Shown piece after piece: positions 51,443-59,384 of a stretch of DNA of 64,000 nucleotides. Numbering within the stretch: the stretch's first letter is position 1; every line of letters begins with the position of its first letter. The stretch comes from WHSW01 sp963828755 (GTDB taxonomy: Bacteria; Actinomycetota; Thermoleophilia; Solirubrobacterales; 70-9). The stretch is taken from positions 1-64,000 of the forward strand of contig CAWHFY010000024.1 in assembly GCA_963828755.1 (NCBI GenBank). Direction: 5' to 3'. The translations under genes and the position numbers were made by a program. Under the pieces are notes generated by a model that saw only the letters and a list, made by a program, of their open reading frames with translations, was not told the DNA's origin and searched no databases.

Positions 51443-52299
51443 GGCGGCACCGTCGGCAGGTTGCCCTCGCTCGGGACCGGGGTGAGGCGCAGGATGACGG
51501 AGTCCTGGACCGTGACCGGGTTCGAGATCGTCGTGTTGTCGCCGAGCTTGCCCCCGGCGCCCACCTGCATCGTGATCGTCACCGCGGAGACCAATCGAGC
51601 CGAGTCGGGCGCCGTCGTCAGCGGCACCGCCAGGCGGCTGCGGTCGCTCGCCGAGTTGTAGGGGATCGTGTTCGCCGGAACGTTGCCGCCGGTGCTGGTC
51701 GTCGAGCCGCTCGGCAGGGTCGCGGTCCCGTCGAGCAGGATCATGAACGGGTTCCCGGCGGCGTCGAGGTATTGGTTGCCCGAGGCGTCGGCCGCGATCC
51801 CGTACTTGTAGTAGCGGAAGATCGGGGTGCTGCCGACCTGTTGGACGTGGTCGAGCAGGGTCCGCGTGCTCGACGGGGTGCTCGAGAAGGTCCAGTTCGG
51901 CGACGAGCCGCCCGTGACCGCATAGCTCGAGTCGGTGAGCGTCTGCGTGGTCGCGCCGGTCCAGGCGATCGTGTGCTTGACCGGGGTCAGGCTCGCCGCC
52001 GACCCGTACTTCGAAACGAAGGTCAGCGACGTGCCGGTGCTGCCGTCGCGGATCGGGACCACGTTCTCGGCCATGCAGGCCGAGTGCAGCTGGTTCTCGA
52101 TCGACTCGACCGTGTTGCGGGCGCGCTGGGTCGCGTCGACCTCGGCGAACACCCGGGTCGACTGGCGCAGGACGACGTCCTGGAAGGTGAACAGGGCGAT
52201 CACGACGACCATCGAGACCAACAGGACGACGAGCAGCTCCACGAGGGTGAACCCGGACTGCTCGGAGCGGATTCGCGCGAGCGCTGCGGCAGCGGCCAT
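51433..52299 (-). CDS. PilW-like minor prepilin
   Basis: 288 aa. N-terminal type IV pilin signal SEQSGFTLVELLVVLLVSMV (cleavage after Gly, Glu5 present) and a long helix, followed by a beta-rich domain ending SVILRLTPVPSEGNLPTVPP. The ATG overlaps the stop of the previous gene (ATGA). Likely part of the minor-pilin priming complex with the V- and X-like proteins. Confidence 0.82.
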   Translation of the reverse strand: MAAAAALARIRSEQSGFTLVELLVVLLVSMVVVIALFTFQDVVLRQSTRVFAEVDATQRARNTVESIENQLHSACMAENVVPIRDGSTGTSLTFVSKYGSAASLTPVKHTIAWTGATTQTLTDSSYAVTGGSSPNWTFSSTPSSTRTLLDHVQQVGSTPIFRYYKYGIAADASGNQYLDAAGNPFMILLDGTATLPSGSTTSTGGNVPANTIPYNSASDRSRLAVPLTTAPDSARLVSAVTITMQVGAGGKLGDNTTISNPVTVQDSVILRLTPVPSEGNLPTVPPCA

Positions 52300-53697
52300 C
52301 AGCAGAACCCCGTCGGGGAGGTGATCAGGATCGGGACGGTGCTCGCGTTGCCGGTCGTGTAGTTCGTATTGGCGCGATTGGTGATCGTCACCTTGCGGAA
52401 GCTGGAGCTGGTCGTCCCGGTCGTGAACTTGTAGTCGGCGCAGATCGAGTAGGTGCCGTACGGCTGCCCTGGCTTGTCGAGCCACCCGTTCGCGGGCAGG
52501 GTCGAGGCGGTGCTGATATCCGGCTGCCAGGTCTGCCCGCAGGAGTCGGTGAGCCTGATGTGCGACGGCTTCACGTTCGCGCCGTCGTAGGTGACGTTCA
52601 CGTTCATCCCCGGCATCGCGACCGCACCGGTGGTCCCGGTGAGGGTCGTCGTCGCCCCCGGCGTGACGCTGGCCGAGGTCGGGGCGGTGCCCTTGGCCGC
52701 CGCGCACTTACCCGCGTAGACGACGTACGGGCCGCTCGGCGTCGTCGTGTTGAACGGGAAGAGCGATTGGGTCGTCGCGATATTCGTAGCCGGCGAGGCT
52801 CGGCGCGGTGAACTTCGGCCCGGCCATCGCGGTGTTTTCCCACGACAGCGACGGCGCCTCCTGGCCGGTAAGCGTCGTGCCGCCGATCGTGGTCCGGAAG
52901 TTCGCGGAGATCGCGCCCGCCCGCCCGAGCGTGAATTTGTAGGTGGTCGTGTTGCCCGCGGTCGTGGTCACGGTCGCGGACGGGTTGGCAGCGCCGTCGT
53001 AGTCGACGTAACCCGCCAGCACCGGGGCGAGCGCGTAGTCGCCGACGAGCAGCGCGCCGAAGATCGTGCAACCGCCGGCGTCGGTGGTCCCGAAGCGGCG
53101 CACCGCGTCGGTGCTCTGGTCGGCGCCGCTGACGTTGACGCGAGCGCCCGAGATCGCGGCAGCGTTCTGGTCGACGGTCTGGACGAGGAGCGAGCCGCCG
53201 GCCCGTGGCGTGACGACGCTCTGGACGACGACCGGGCTCCGGGCGTTGGCGGTCCAGTTGACGGTCGAGATCACCTTGGCGTAGTCGGCCGCGGCCGCCG
53301 AGGTCGAGCAGCTGGCCGAGTCCGCGGCGCTGCTCAGGAACTGGCCGGTCGACCTCACGGTGTAGGTGTCGTTGTCGAGGGTGATCGTCCGGGTCTGGTC
53401 GAGGTTTGCGATCTGGTCGGCCGAGAGGCCCTTGATCCGCTCCTGGTCGGCCTGCGCGACCTGGAAAGCCTGGGCGCGACGGCGCTGGTCAGAGGCCGTC
53501 TTGCCGGCCGCGTCGAGCCCGATCAGCGAGAGCGAGATCAGCCCGACCATCAGCCCGGTGACGGCGACCTCGACGATCGTCAGCCCGTCCTCGGCGACAA
53601 GGCGCGCACGAGGGCGCGAAGCTTGCGCGCCCCGTCCGAGATCAGGCGTGGATAAGCGGGCATGGGAAGTGAAGGACCTCAGGCAGACAGTCGGCAT
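52299..53697 (-). CDS. PilV-like prepilin with carboxypeptidase-regulatory-like domain, frameshifted
   Basis: Corrected about 465 aa. Prepilin signal LVAEDGLTIVEVAVTGLMVG (cleavage after Gly, Glu5) preceded by a long leader. Residues about 150-300 form repeated beta-sandwich units (GGSLLVQTVDQNAAAISGAR, VSGADQSTDAVRRFGTTDAGG) like CnaB/carboxypeptidase-regulatory domains, unusual on a pilin. A missing base near 52785 breaks the frame; it resumes with FNTTTPSGPYVVYAGKC and ends with a Cys-terminated beta domain. The start at 53697 is uncertain; a later codon near the signal may be used. Confidence 0.75.
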
Positions 53698-53744
53698 TCC
53701 TGGCCCACTGCTTTAGGAACGGAGCGGCTGAACGCCGGCGCCCA

Positions 53745-53783
53745 CGACGGCGACGAGGCGACCAGATGGCCGCCTCGCCGTCG
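53745..53783 (-). terminator. GC-rich hairpin after the downstream pilin gene
   Basis: CGACGGC-GAGGCG pairs with CGCCTC-GCCGTCG (13 pairs, one three-base bulge, ten-base loop), 15 bases past the pilin stop. No U-tract, so it may act as a 3' stabiliser or a non-canonical terminator. Confidence 0.5.
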
Positions 53784-53797
53784 CGTGTTCAACTTGA

Positions 53798-54292
53798 TCA
53801 GTTCCAGACGTTGCTCGACGGGCAGCCGCCGCGATCGGTGCCCGCAATGGTGCACGGGTACGAGATCGTGCCGTTGGCGGCGCGATCGATCGCGTAGGTG
53901 TTGCCGGTCGTCTTCGCGGTGACCACGACGCGATACGCGCTCGCGGTCGGGTTGCCGACGTTGGCCGCCAGCGCGCCGTTCGAGCCATAGATGTCCAGGC
54001 ACGGACGGGCGGTGCCGGTGCAGTCGACCGGGACCGCGGACTCGATCGCCCGCAGGGCCGCGACATCGGCGCCGACGTAGGAGCCGCTGTTGTCGGTGGC
54101 GAACGTCTCCATCGCCGTCTGGGAGGTGCGGACCGACTCCTTGGCGCTGGCGTCGTTGGCCTTGTTGCGCTGGTTGAAGAACGCCGGGATGGCGATCGCG
54201 GCCAGCAGGCCGATGATCAGCATCACGACCAGGAGCTCGACCAGCGTGAAGCCGGATTCGCTGCGCGAACGCTCTCTCATCACTCCGTACAT
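53798..54292 (-). CDS. pilA: Type IV pilin (downstream copy)
   Basis: 164 aa prepilin. Signal ending SESG with mature N-terminus FTLVELLVVMLIIGLLAAIA (Glu5). Globular part with two cysteine pairs (DCTGTARPCLDIYG; SYPCTIAGTDRGGCPSS), probably disulfide-closed as in other major pilins. The mature protein differs from the upstream copy by a single residue visible to me (Asp against Thr in CL-x-IYG). Leader peptide differs (MYGVMRERSR). Preceded by its own possible structured leader. Confidence 0.93.
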   Translation of the reverse strand: MYGVMRERSRSESGFTLVELLVVMLIIGLLAAIAIPAFFNQRNKANDASAKESVRTSQTAMETFATDNSGSYVGADVAALRAIESAVPVDCTGTARPCLDIYGSNGALAANVGNPTASAYRVVVTAKTTGNTYAIDRAANGTISYPCTIAGTDRGGCPSSNVWN

Positions 54293-54310
54293 CCGAGTTG
54301 CCCCCTAGGT

Positions 54311-54398
54311 GGCTGGGATCGCTTACCCCATGTAGGTCGGCAGCGCCTGCGCCCGGCTTGCGTGCCAGACCCCAGCTTGGACGCTCGTTCGACCAGCC
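54311..54398 (-). promoter_or_regulatory. Possible structured 5' leader of the downstream pilin
   Basis: On the minus strand GGCTGG and CCAGCC enclose about 76 bases containing several short pairs and the string GCAAGCCGGG, which also occurs in the upstream riboswitch. The remaining conserved GEMM blocks are absent, so I do not assign a class. Confidence 0.3.
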
Positions 54399-54422
54399 CC
54401 AAATGCCGGCCCGGAACGACGC

Positions 54423-54446
54423 GAGGGCGGCCCGAAGGCCGCCCTC
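54423..54446 (-). terminator. Strong hairpin after the upstream pilin gene
   Basis: Perfect ten-base stem GAGGGCGGCC / GGCCGCCCTC with a four-base loop, 28 bases beyond the upstream pilin stop. No T-tract follows on the minus strand; could terminate, or protect the pilin mRNA 3' end. Confidence 0.6.
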
Positions 54447-54473
54447 AGCGTCAACTGCACTTCTAGCTTGGAG

Positions 54474-54969
54474 CTAGTTCCAAACGTTGCTCGACGGGCA
54501 GCCGCCGCGATCGGTGCCCGCGATCGGTGCACGGGTACGAGATCGTGCCGTTGGCGGCGCGATCGATCGCGTAGGTGTTGCCGGTCGTCTTCGCGGTGAC
54601 CACGACGCGATAGGCGCTCGCGGTCGGGTTGCCGACGTTGGCCGCCAGCGCGCCGTTCGACCCGTAGATCGTCAGGCACGGACGGGCGGTGCCGGTGCAG
54701 TCGACCGGGACCGCGGACTCGATCGCCCGCAGGGCCGCGACATCGGCGCCGACGTAGGAGCCGCTGTTGTCGGTGGCGAACGTCTCCATCGCCGTCTGGG
54801 AGGTGCGGACCGACTCCTTGGCGCTGGCGTCGTTGGCCTTGTTGCGCTGGTTGAAGAACGCCGGGATGGCGATCGCGGCCAGCAGGCCGATGATCAGCAT
54901 CACGACCAGGAGCTCGACCAGCGTGAAGCCGGATTCGCTCTGGGCCCTGACGCGGAGCTTGTTGATCAT
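54474..54969 (-). CDS. pilA: Type IV pilin (upstream copy), 3' frameshift
   Basis: About 164 aa when one extra base near 54527 is removed; it then ends SSNVWN like the other copy. Leader MINKLRVRAQSESG, mature start FTLVELLVVMLIIGLLAAIA. DNA and protein are nearly identical to the gene at 53798. AGGAGG ribosome site eight bases before the ATG. Expression is probably controlled by the c-di-GMP riboswitch at 55042-55130. The frameshift may be a base-calling error or may silence this copy. Confidence 0.88.
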
Positions 54970-55041
54970 TTAAGGAACCTCCTGGGTACCCACTGGTTGC
55001 ATTGCGCCAGAGCCCCGGGCTTAACCCGACGAAGTCTTGGA

Positions 55042-55130
55042 CCTCGGTGGTAACCCGGCTTGCTCTCCCTTGGGTGAGCCCCGTGGCTTTGCGCGGTCGC
55101 CTCACGACGACTTTGCCTTTATCACCGAGG
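55042..55130 (-). promoter_or_regulatory. c-di-GMP-I (GEMM-I) riboswitch
   Basis: Read on the minus strand: P1 CCTCGGTG pairs with CACCGAGG at the two ends. Between them, in the order of the GEMM-I consensus, come AAAGGCAAAG, a six-pair stem with a GTGA (GNRA) tetraloop (GTCGTC-GTGA-GGCGAC), GCAAAGCC, a second hairpin, and GCCGGGTTACC. All of these align with the Vc2 aptamer. The position corresponding to Vc2 G20 appears to be G, favouring c-di-GMP over cGAMP. It ends about 73 bases before the pilin ATG, with an AGGAGG site between. Confidence 0.85.
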
Positions 55131-55238
55131 CACTGGCCTCAGGCAGGGCTATCGGTACTCGCCAGGCGAACCTTTAGCCGTGCATGGGGGGTACATCCGT
55201 CCGTCTAGGGTCCAGCACCCATGCGCGGGGGTGCCGCG

Positions 55239-55278
55239 AGCGGCTCGTACGAACGACCAGCGGCTCGTACGAGCGTCT
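55239..55278. repeat. Tandem 20-bp repeat with palindromic core
   Basis: Two adjacent units AGCGGCTCGTACGA-n6 (55239-55258 and 55259-55278), the second containing the perfect palindrome GCTCGTACGAGC. Lies in the divergent region between the pilin riboswitch and the plus-strand gene at 55304; a regulator-binding site is possible. Confidence 0.55.
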
Positions 55279-55303
55279 AGCCGGGGCTTCTAAGCTGCCG
55301 TTG

Positions 55304-55810
55304 ATGGCCGCTCGCCGCCTGATCCTGGCGATGCTCGTCCTGCTGGTGCTGTCGAGCATCCTCGCGGCGCTGGTGCCGGTCGAGCGCGACCGCCTGCGCG
55401 GCGATTCCTCCTCGACCTCGACCACCACCGAGGCCACGACCGAGCCCGCCGGCAAGCTCGTCCGCCGCACGGTCGGCGCCGACGACGCGACGCCGGAGCG
55501 GATCGAGCTCGCGCTCGGCGACCAGCTCGAGCTCACCGTGACCTCACCGAAGCTCGCCGATCAGGTCGAGATCCCGGCGTTCGGCCAGCTCGCCGACGTC
55601 GACCCCGACTTCCCCGCGCGCTTCGACGTGCTCGCGCTCGAGACCGGCAGCTTCCCGGTGCGGTTGGTCGAGGCCAGGCGGGTGATCGCCCGCATCGACG
55701 TCAGCGCCCGCGACTCCGGCCCGAAGGACGATCAGAAGGGCGGCAACTCCAAGGACTCGCCCGGCTCCAACACCGAGATCGCGACCGCCGGCGCCAGCTC
55801 CTTCAGCTGA
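55304..55810 (+). CDS. Membrane-anchored hypothetical protein
   Basis: 168 aa. N-terminal helix (LILAMLVLLVLSSILAALVP), a Ser/Thr linker, then a beta-rich domain (ERIELALGDQLELTVTSPKL, DQVEIPAFGQLADVDPDF, GSFPVRLVEARRVIARIDV) resembling a cupredoxin-like fold without clear copper ligands, and a hydrophilic tail. Its 3' end overlaps the convergent metallo-hydrolase gene by 79 bases. Not recognised as a named family. Confidence 0.65.
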   Translation: MAARRLILAMLVLLVLSSILAALVPVERDRLRGDSSSTSTTTEATTEPAGKLVRRTVGADDATPERIELALGDQLELTVTSPKLADQVEIPAFGQLADVDPDFPARFDVLALETGSFPVRLVEARRVIARIDVSARDSGPKDDQKGGNSKDSPGSNTEIATAGASSFS

Positions 55811-56495
55811 GCCGCGAAGCGCCGCGGGGGCTCGCCGAGGAACTCCGGCGCCCGGCCGACCATGTCGCGGCGGATCAGCGTGCCCCAGTGGATCGGGATC
55901 ACGACCCGGGGCCGGATGCGCGCCGCCGCCTCGGCGGCGCTGCGCGGGTTGAGGTGGCCGGGGCCGAGCTTCGGTCCCCAGCCGGCGATCGGCAGCAGCG
56001 CGACGTCGATGTGCCCGGCGAGCTCGTCCATCTCCGCGAACAGGTCGGTGTCGCCGGCGAAGTAGACGGCCCGCCCCCCGCCTCGACCACGTAGCCCGCC
56101 GCCTCGACCGCGGGCCCGAGCTTGTAGCGCCGCGCTTCGTGGACGGCCGGGGTCGCGGTCACCGTCGCGGCGCCCACGGCGGTCGACTCGCCCGCGGCGA
56201 GCTCGATCGCCGCGTTGAAACCGCGCCGCGAGAGCGTCCGCCCCGCTCCTGAGGGGCAGATCACCGGCAGGCTCCGATCGACGCGCTTCAGCGAGCGAAA
56301 GTCGAGGTGGTCGTGGTGCAGGTGCGAGATCATCACGGCGTCGAGGCCCTGGGTGATCGAGTCTGCCGGCGTCGGCGGGTGACGCTCGATCACCCCGAGC
56401 AGCCGCGGTCGGAGGACCGGGTCGGTGAGCAGGCGGGCGCCGCCGAGCTCGAGCAGGACCGTCGCGTGGCCGACGTAGGTGATCCGGTCGCTCAC
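55732..56495 (-). CDS. MBL-fold metal-dependent hydrolase (UlaG/RomA-like), frameshifted
   Basis: Metallo-beta-lactamase fold. Motifs: ITYVGHATVLLELGGARLLT, metal-binding ISHLHHDHLD, then after a one-base change near 56080 VYFAGDTDLFAEM, LLPIAGWGPKLGPGHL and VVIPIHWGT. Closest in plan to UlaG/NAPE-PLD-like hydrolases. GTG at 56495 overlaps the stop of the flippase-like gene. About 253 aa corrected. Confidence 0.87.
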
Positions 56496-57611
56496 GTCGG
56501 CGCCGCCTTCGGCTCGCGAGCACCGCGGCGCTTGTGGGAGATGAAGCCGATCAGACCGGCCGGCAGCTGCAGCCAGTAGGCGAAGAGGCGGTAGGCGAAG
56601 GTCGCGAGCACCGCGCTCCCGGCGCCGACCCCGGCCAGGGCCAGCATCGCGGTCAGGCCGGCCTCGACGAAGCCGAGCCCGCCCGGGGTGACCGGGATCT
56701 GGGCGAGCACCTGCGCGGCGCAGAAGGCGAGCAGGACGAGGGTCGGGCGCGGCGTCGAGCCGACCGCGGCGAGGGCCGCGAGCAGGGTCGCGTAGTCGAA
56801 GGCCCAGCGCCCGACGGTCGCCACCACGGCCTCCTTCCACTGCGGCCCGAGCGTCGCGAGCAGCTTGTCGCGCTCGACGCGCAGGCGCGCCGGCAGCGCC
56901 CGGCTCGGCGGCGAGCCGCGCCGCAGCCGGTTGCGGATCGCCTGCACGGCGCGGCCGACCAGCTCGAGCGGGCGATCGAAGGCGAGCAGGGCGACGCCGG
57001 CGGCGCTCAGCAGGACGAAGACGGCGACCCCGATCACCGTCGCCTCGATCAGGTTGCGGTCGACCGAGCCGCGCAGGAGCGACGGCAGCGCCAGCACCGG
57101 CAGCGCCAGGACGACCGCGAAGGTCAGCAGGTTGACCGCGGTTATCCCGGCGACCGCGCGGCCGCGCTCGAGCCCGGACTCGACCAGCATGCGGTACTGC
57201 AGCGCGGCGCCGATCGCTCCCCCGGCCGGGGCGATCTTGCCGAGCGCGTTGCCGGCCAGCTGCGACTCGATCACGTCCCGCCATCGGGCCCGGTGAAGCG
57301 CCATTCGCTGCAGGACCCAGATGCAGGCGAACGCCCCGACCTGAAGCACGAGCATCGACGGCGAACCAGATCCAGTCGATCCGCTCCAGGTCCCGCCAGG
57401 AGCCGAGCACGTCGAGCAGGCTCGGCGCGACGAGGTAGAGCGAGACGCCGGTGACCGCGAGCCAGAAGGCCGTCCTTCGCAGGCTCGGGCCCTTGCTGAC
57501 CGTCTCCTGCTCGCCGCGCTCGATCTCGCGCTCGGCGTCGGCGCGCTCGGAGATCGCCTGCTCGAGGCGGTCGCCGATCGACTCGCGTTCGCGTGATCCC
57601 GTGGCGCTCAT
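56492..57611 (-). CDS. Lysylphosphatidylglycerol synthase/flippase-like membrane protein, frameshifted
   Basis: About 372 aa with seven to eight membrane helices. Conserved blocks: ESQLAGNALGKIAPAGGAIG, FCAAQVLAQIPVTPGGLGFV, FAYRLFAYWLQLPAGLIGF. These define the UPF0104 / MprF N-terminal-like flippase family. An N-terminal charged region (RERESIGDRLEQAISERADA) precedes the first helix. One extra base near 57365 breaks the frame after DWIWFAV. ATGA overlaps with DUF202 gene upstream and GTGA with the hydrolase downstream indicate one operon. Confidence 0.83.
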
Positions 57612-57952
57612 CCGAACAGGATCAGCAGGCTGGTGGCGATCCCGAGGACGATCCCGCCGAGCGCCAAGGCGAGGTTCGCGTGGCGGCCGAGCTGCGAGTA
57701 GCCACCGTGGGTGACCGCGTCGTCGAGCGCCCGACCACGCAGGTTCCCGTACGCGAACAGGACCACGCCGTAGATCCCGAAGCCGACGCCGAGCGCGACG
57801 TAGGGCCAGGTCTCGATCGAGCCGTTGAGCTCGGGCACGACGCGGCCGATCCCGATCCCGACCGCGAGCGACGTGAGCCCAGTCCGCCACCAGGCGAGCT
57901 GGGTGCGCTCACCGGCGAGGCGCGTGCGTCGGGTCGCGTCGCCGCTCTCCAC
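57608..57952 (-). CDS. DUF202 family membrane protein
   Basis: 114 aa, three membrane helices. The DUF202 signature LAGERTQLAWWRTGLTSLAV is followed by WPYVALGVGFGIYGVVLFAY and LALALGGIVLGIATSLLI. Function unknown (YidH-like). First gene of the minus-strand trio that ends with the metallo-hydrolase; divergent from the LLM oxidoreductase. Confidence 0.85.
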   Translation of the reverse strand: MESGDATRRTRLAGERTQLAWWRTGLTSLAVGIGIGRVVPELNGSIETWPYVALGVGFGIYGVVLFAYGNLRGRALDDAVTHGGYSQLGRHANLALALGGIVLGIATSLLILFG

Positions 57953-57977
57953 CAGGCAAGGATAGGATCGCCGCGCG

Positions 57978-59016
57978 ATGGGTGAGTTGAAGCTCGGTTA
58001 CAACACCGGTTATTGGTCGGCGGGACCACCCGACGGGGTGCTCGAGGTGATCCGCGAAGCGGACAGCCTCGGGCTGGACTCGATCTGGGCGGCCGAGGCC
58101 TACGGCTCCGACTGCCTCACCCCGCTCGCCTGGTGGGGCTCGCAGACCGAGAACGTGAAGCTCGGCACCGGCATCCTGCAGATGTCCGCGCGCCAGCCGA
58201 CCGCCGCGGCGATGGCGGCGATGACGCTCGACCACCTCTCCGGCGGCCGGATGATCCTCGGGATCGGCGTCTCCGGCCCGCAGGTCGTCGAGGGCTGGTA
58301 CGGGATGCCGTTCGCCAAACCCTTGGCGAGGACGCGCGAGTACGTGGCGATCCTGCGCGACGTGTGGGCGCGCCGGGGCCCGGTGACCGCCGACGGGCCG
58401 CACTATCCGCTCCCGCTGCCCGACGGCACGGGGCTCGGCAAGCCGCTGAAGTCCTCGATCCACCCGCTGCGCGAGGAGATCCCGATCTACCTCGCGGCCG
58501 AAGGACCGAAGAACATCGCGCTCGGCGCCGAGATCTGCGACGGCTGGATGGCCATGCTGCTCTCCCCCGCCCACCTCGAGCCTTACGAGGAGGCGCTCGC
58601 CGAGGGCTTCGCCCGCGAGGGCGCCCGCCGCAGCGCCGACGACTTCGAGGTCGCCGCGACGGTGCCGATGCTGGTCTCCGACGACGTCGAGGCGGCCGCC
58701 GACATGCTGCGCCACTACTACGCGCTCTACTTCGGGGGCATGGGCGCCAAGGGCAAGAACTTCCACGCCAACGTGCCGATCCGGATGGGCTACGGCGACA
58801 TGGTCGAGACCGTCCAGGACCTCTACCTCGCCGGCAAGAAGCAGGAGGCCGCCGAGGCGATCCCGTTCGAGCTGATCGACCAGATGTCGCTGATCGGCCC
58901 GCCCGACAAGATCCGTCACGACCTCGAGGCGTGGCGCGACTCGTTCGTGACCACGCTGCTGATCGGCGGCGACCCGGCCACCGTGCGGGTGGCCGTCCGA
59001 GCTCGTTCTCGGCTAG
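57978..59016 (+). CDS. LLM-class F420-dependent oxidoreductase, 3' frameshift
   Basis: TIM-barrel luciferase-like enzyme, probably using coenzyme F420. Motifs: DSLGLDSIWAAEAYGSDCLT, GTGILQMSARQPTAAAMAAM, LSGGRMILGIGVSGPQVVEG and IYLAAEGPKNIALGAEICDG. Near 58997 an extra C removes the natural stop; corrected, the protein ends AVELVLG at 59016 with 345 aa. The literal frame runs to 59306 with meaningless sequence. Substrate unknown. Confidence 0.9.
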
Positions 59017-59291
59017 GTCCGCGAGCGGTTCAGCCGGCCGCTCTGCGACCAGGAGCTGATGTCGATCAGGAACGCGAGCACGACGATGAACCACTCGAAG
59101 CCGGTGACCTCGTTGGTGCCCGACGTCCACATCACCGCGTAGGCAAGGGTCGTCCACGGCAGCAGGAAGAAGCCGAGGAACGGCACGAACCAACTGTCGA
59201 AGGCGCGGCTGAGCAGGTCGCTGAACAGCCAGATCGCGAACAGCGCGAGGCGCGGCGAGATCAGCGCGAAGAGAGCGACCAGACAACCCAT
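59013..59291 (-). CDS. Small membrane protein (92 aa)
   Basis: Three hydrophobic segments: LVALFALISPRLALFAIWLF, FVPFLGFFLLPWTTLAYAVM and FEWFIVVLAFLIDISSW. The plan is shared by a small actinobacterial membrane protein family of unknown role. Convergent with the LLM gene, sharing its last four bases. Confidence 0.72.
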   Translation of the reverse strand: MGCLVALFALISPRLALFAIWLFSDLLSRAFDSWFVPFLGFFLLPWTTLAYAVMWTSGTNEVTGFEWFIVVLAFLIDISSWSQSGRLNRSRT

Positions 59292-59384
59292 CGCAGCGCA
59301 GCCTAGGCGCTCCGGCGCGGCGGCGCTCGCCCGGTCGCCGAGAGGGCTAACGTGGGTTTCGATTTCGTCGCTCGGGGAGCGCAG

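Noticed and set aside
54293..54400. A second GEMM riboswitch before the downstream pilin
   Set aside because: Only the GCAAGCCGGG string is shared; the GGCAAA block, GNRA tetraloop hairpin and GGGTTACC end are missing.
58117..59286. Minus-strand ORF of 389 codons opposite the LLM oxidoreductase
   Set aside because: Arg/Ser-rich shadow frame; the 92-aa membrane protein and the LLM gene explain the region.
57978..59306. LLM oxidoreductase with a 100-residue C-terminal extension
   Set aside because: The extension is nonsense created by an extra C near 58997; the corrected frame ends at 59016 with a typical AVELVLG tail.
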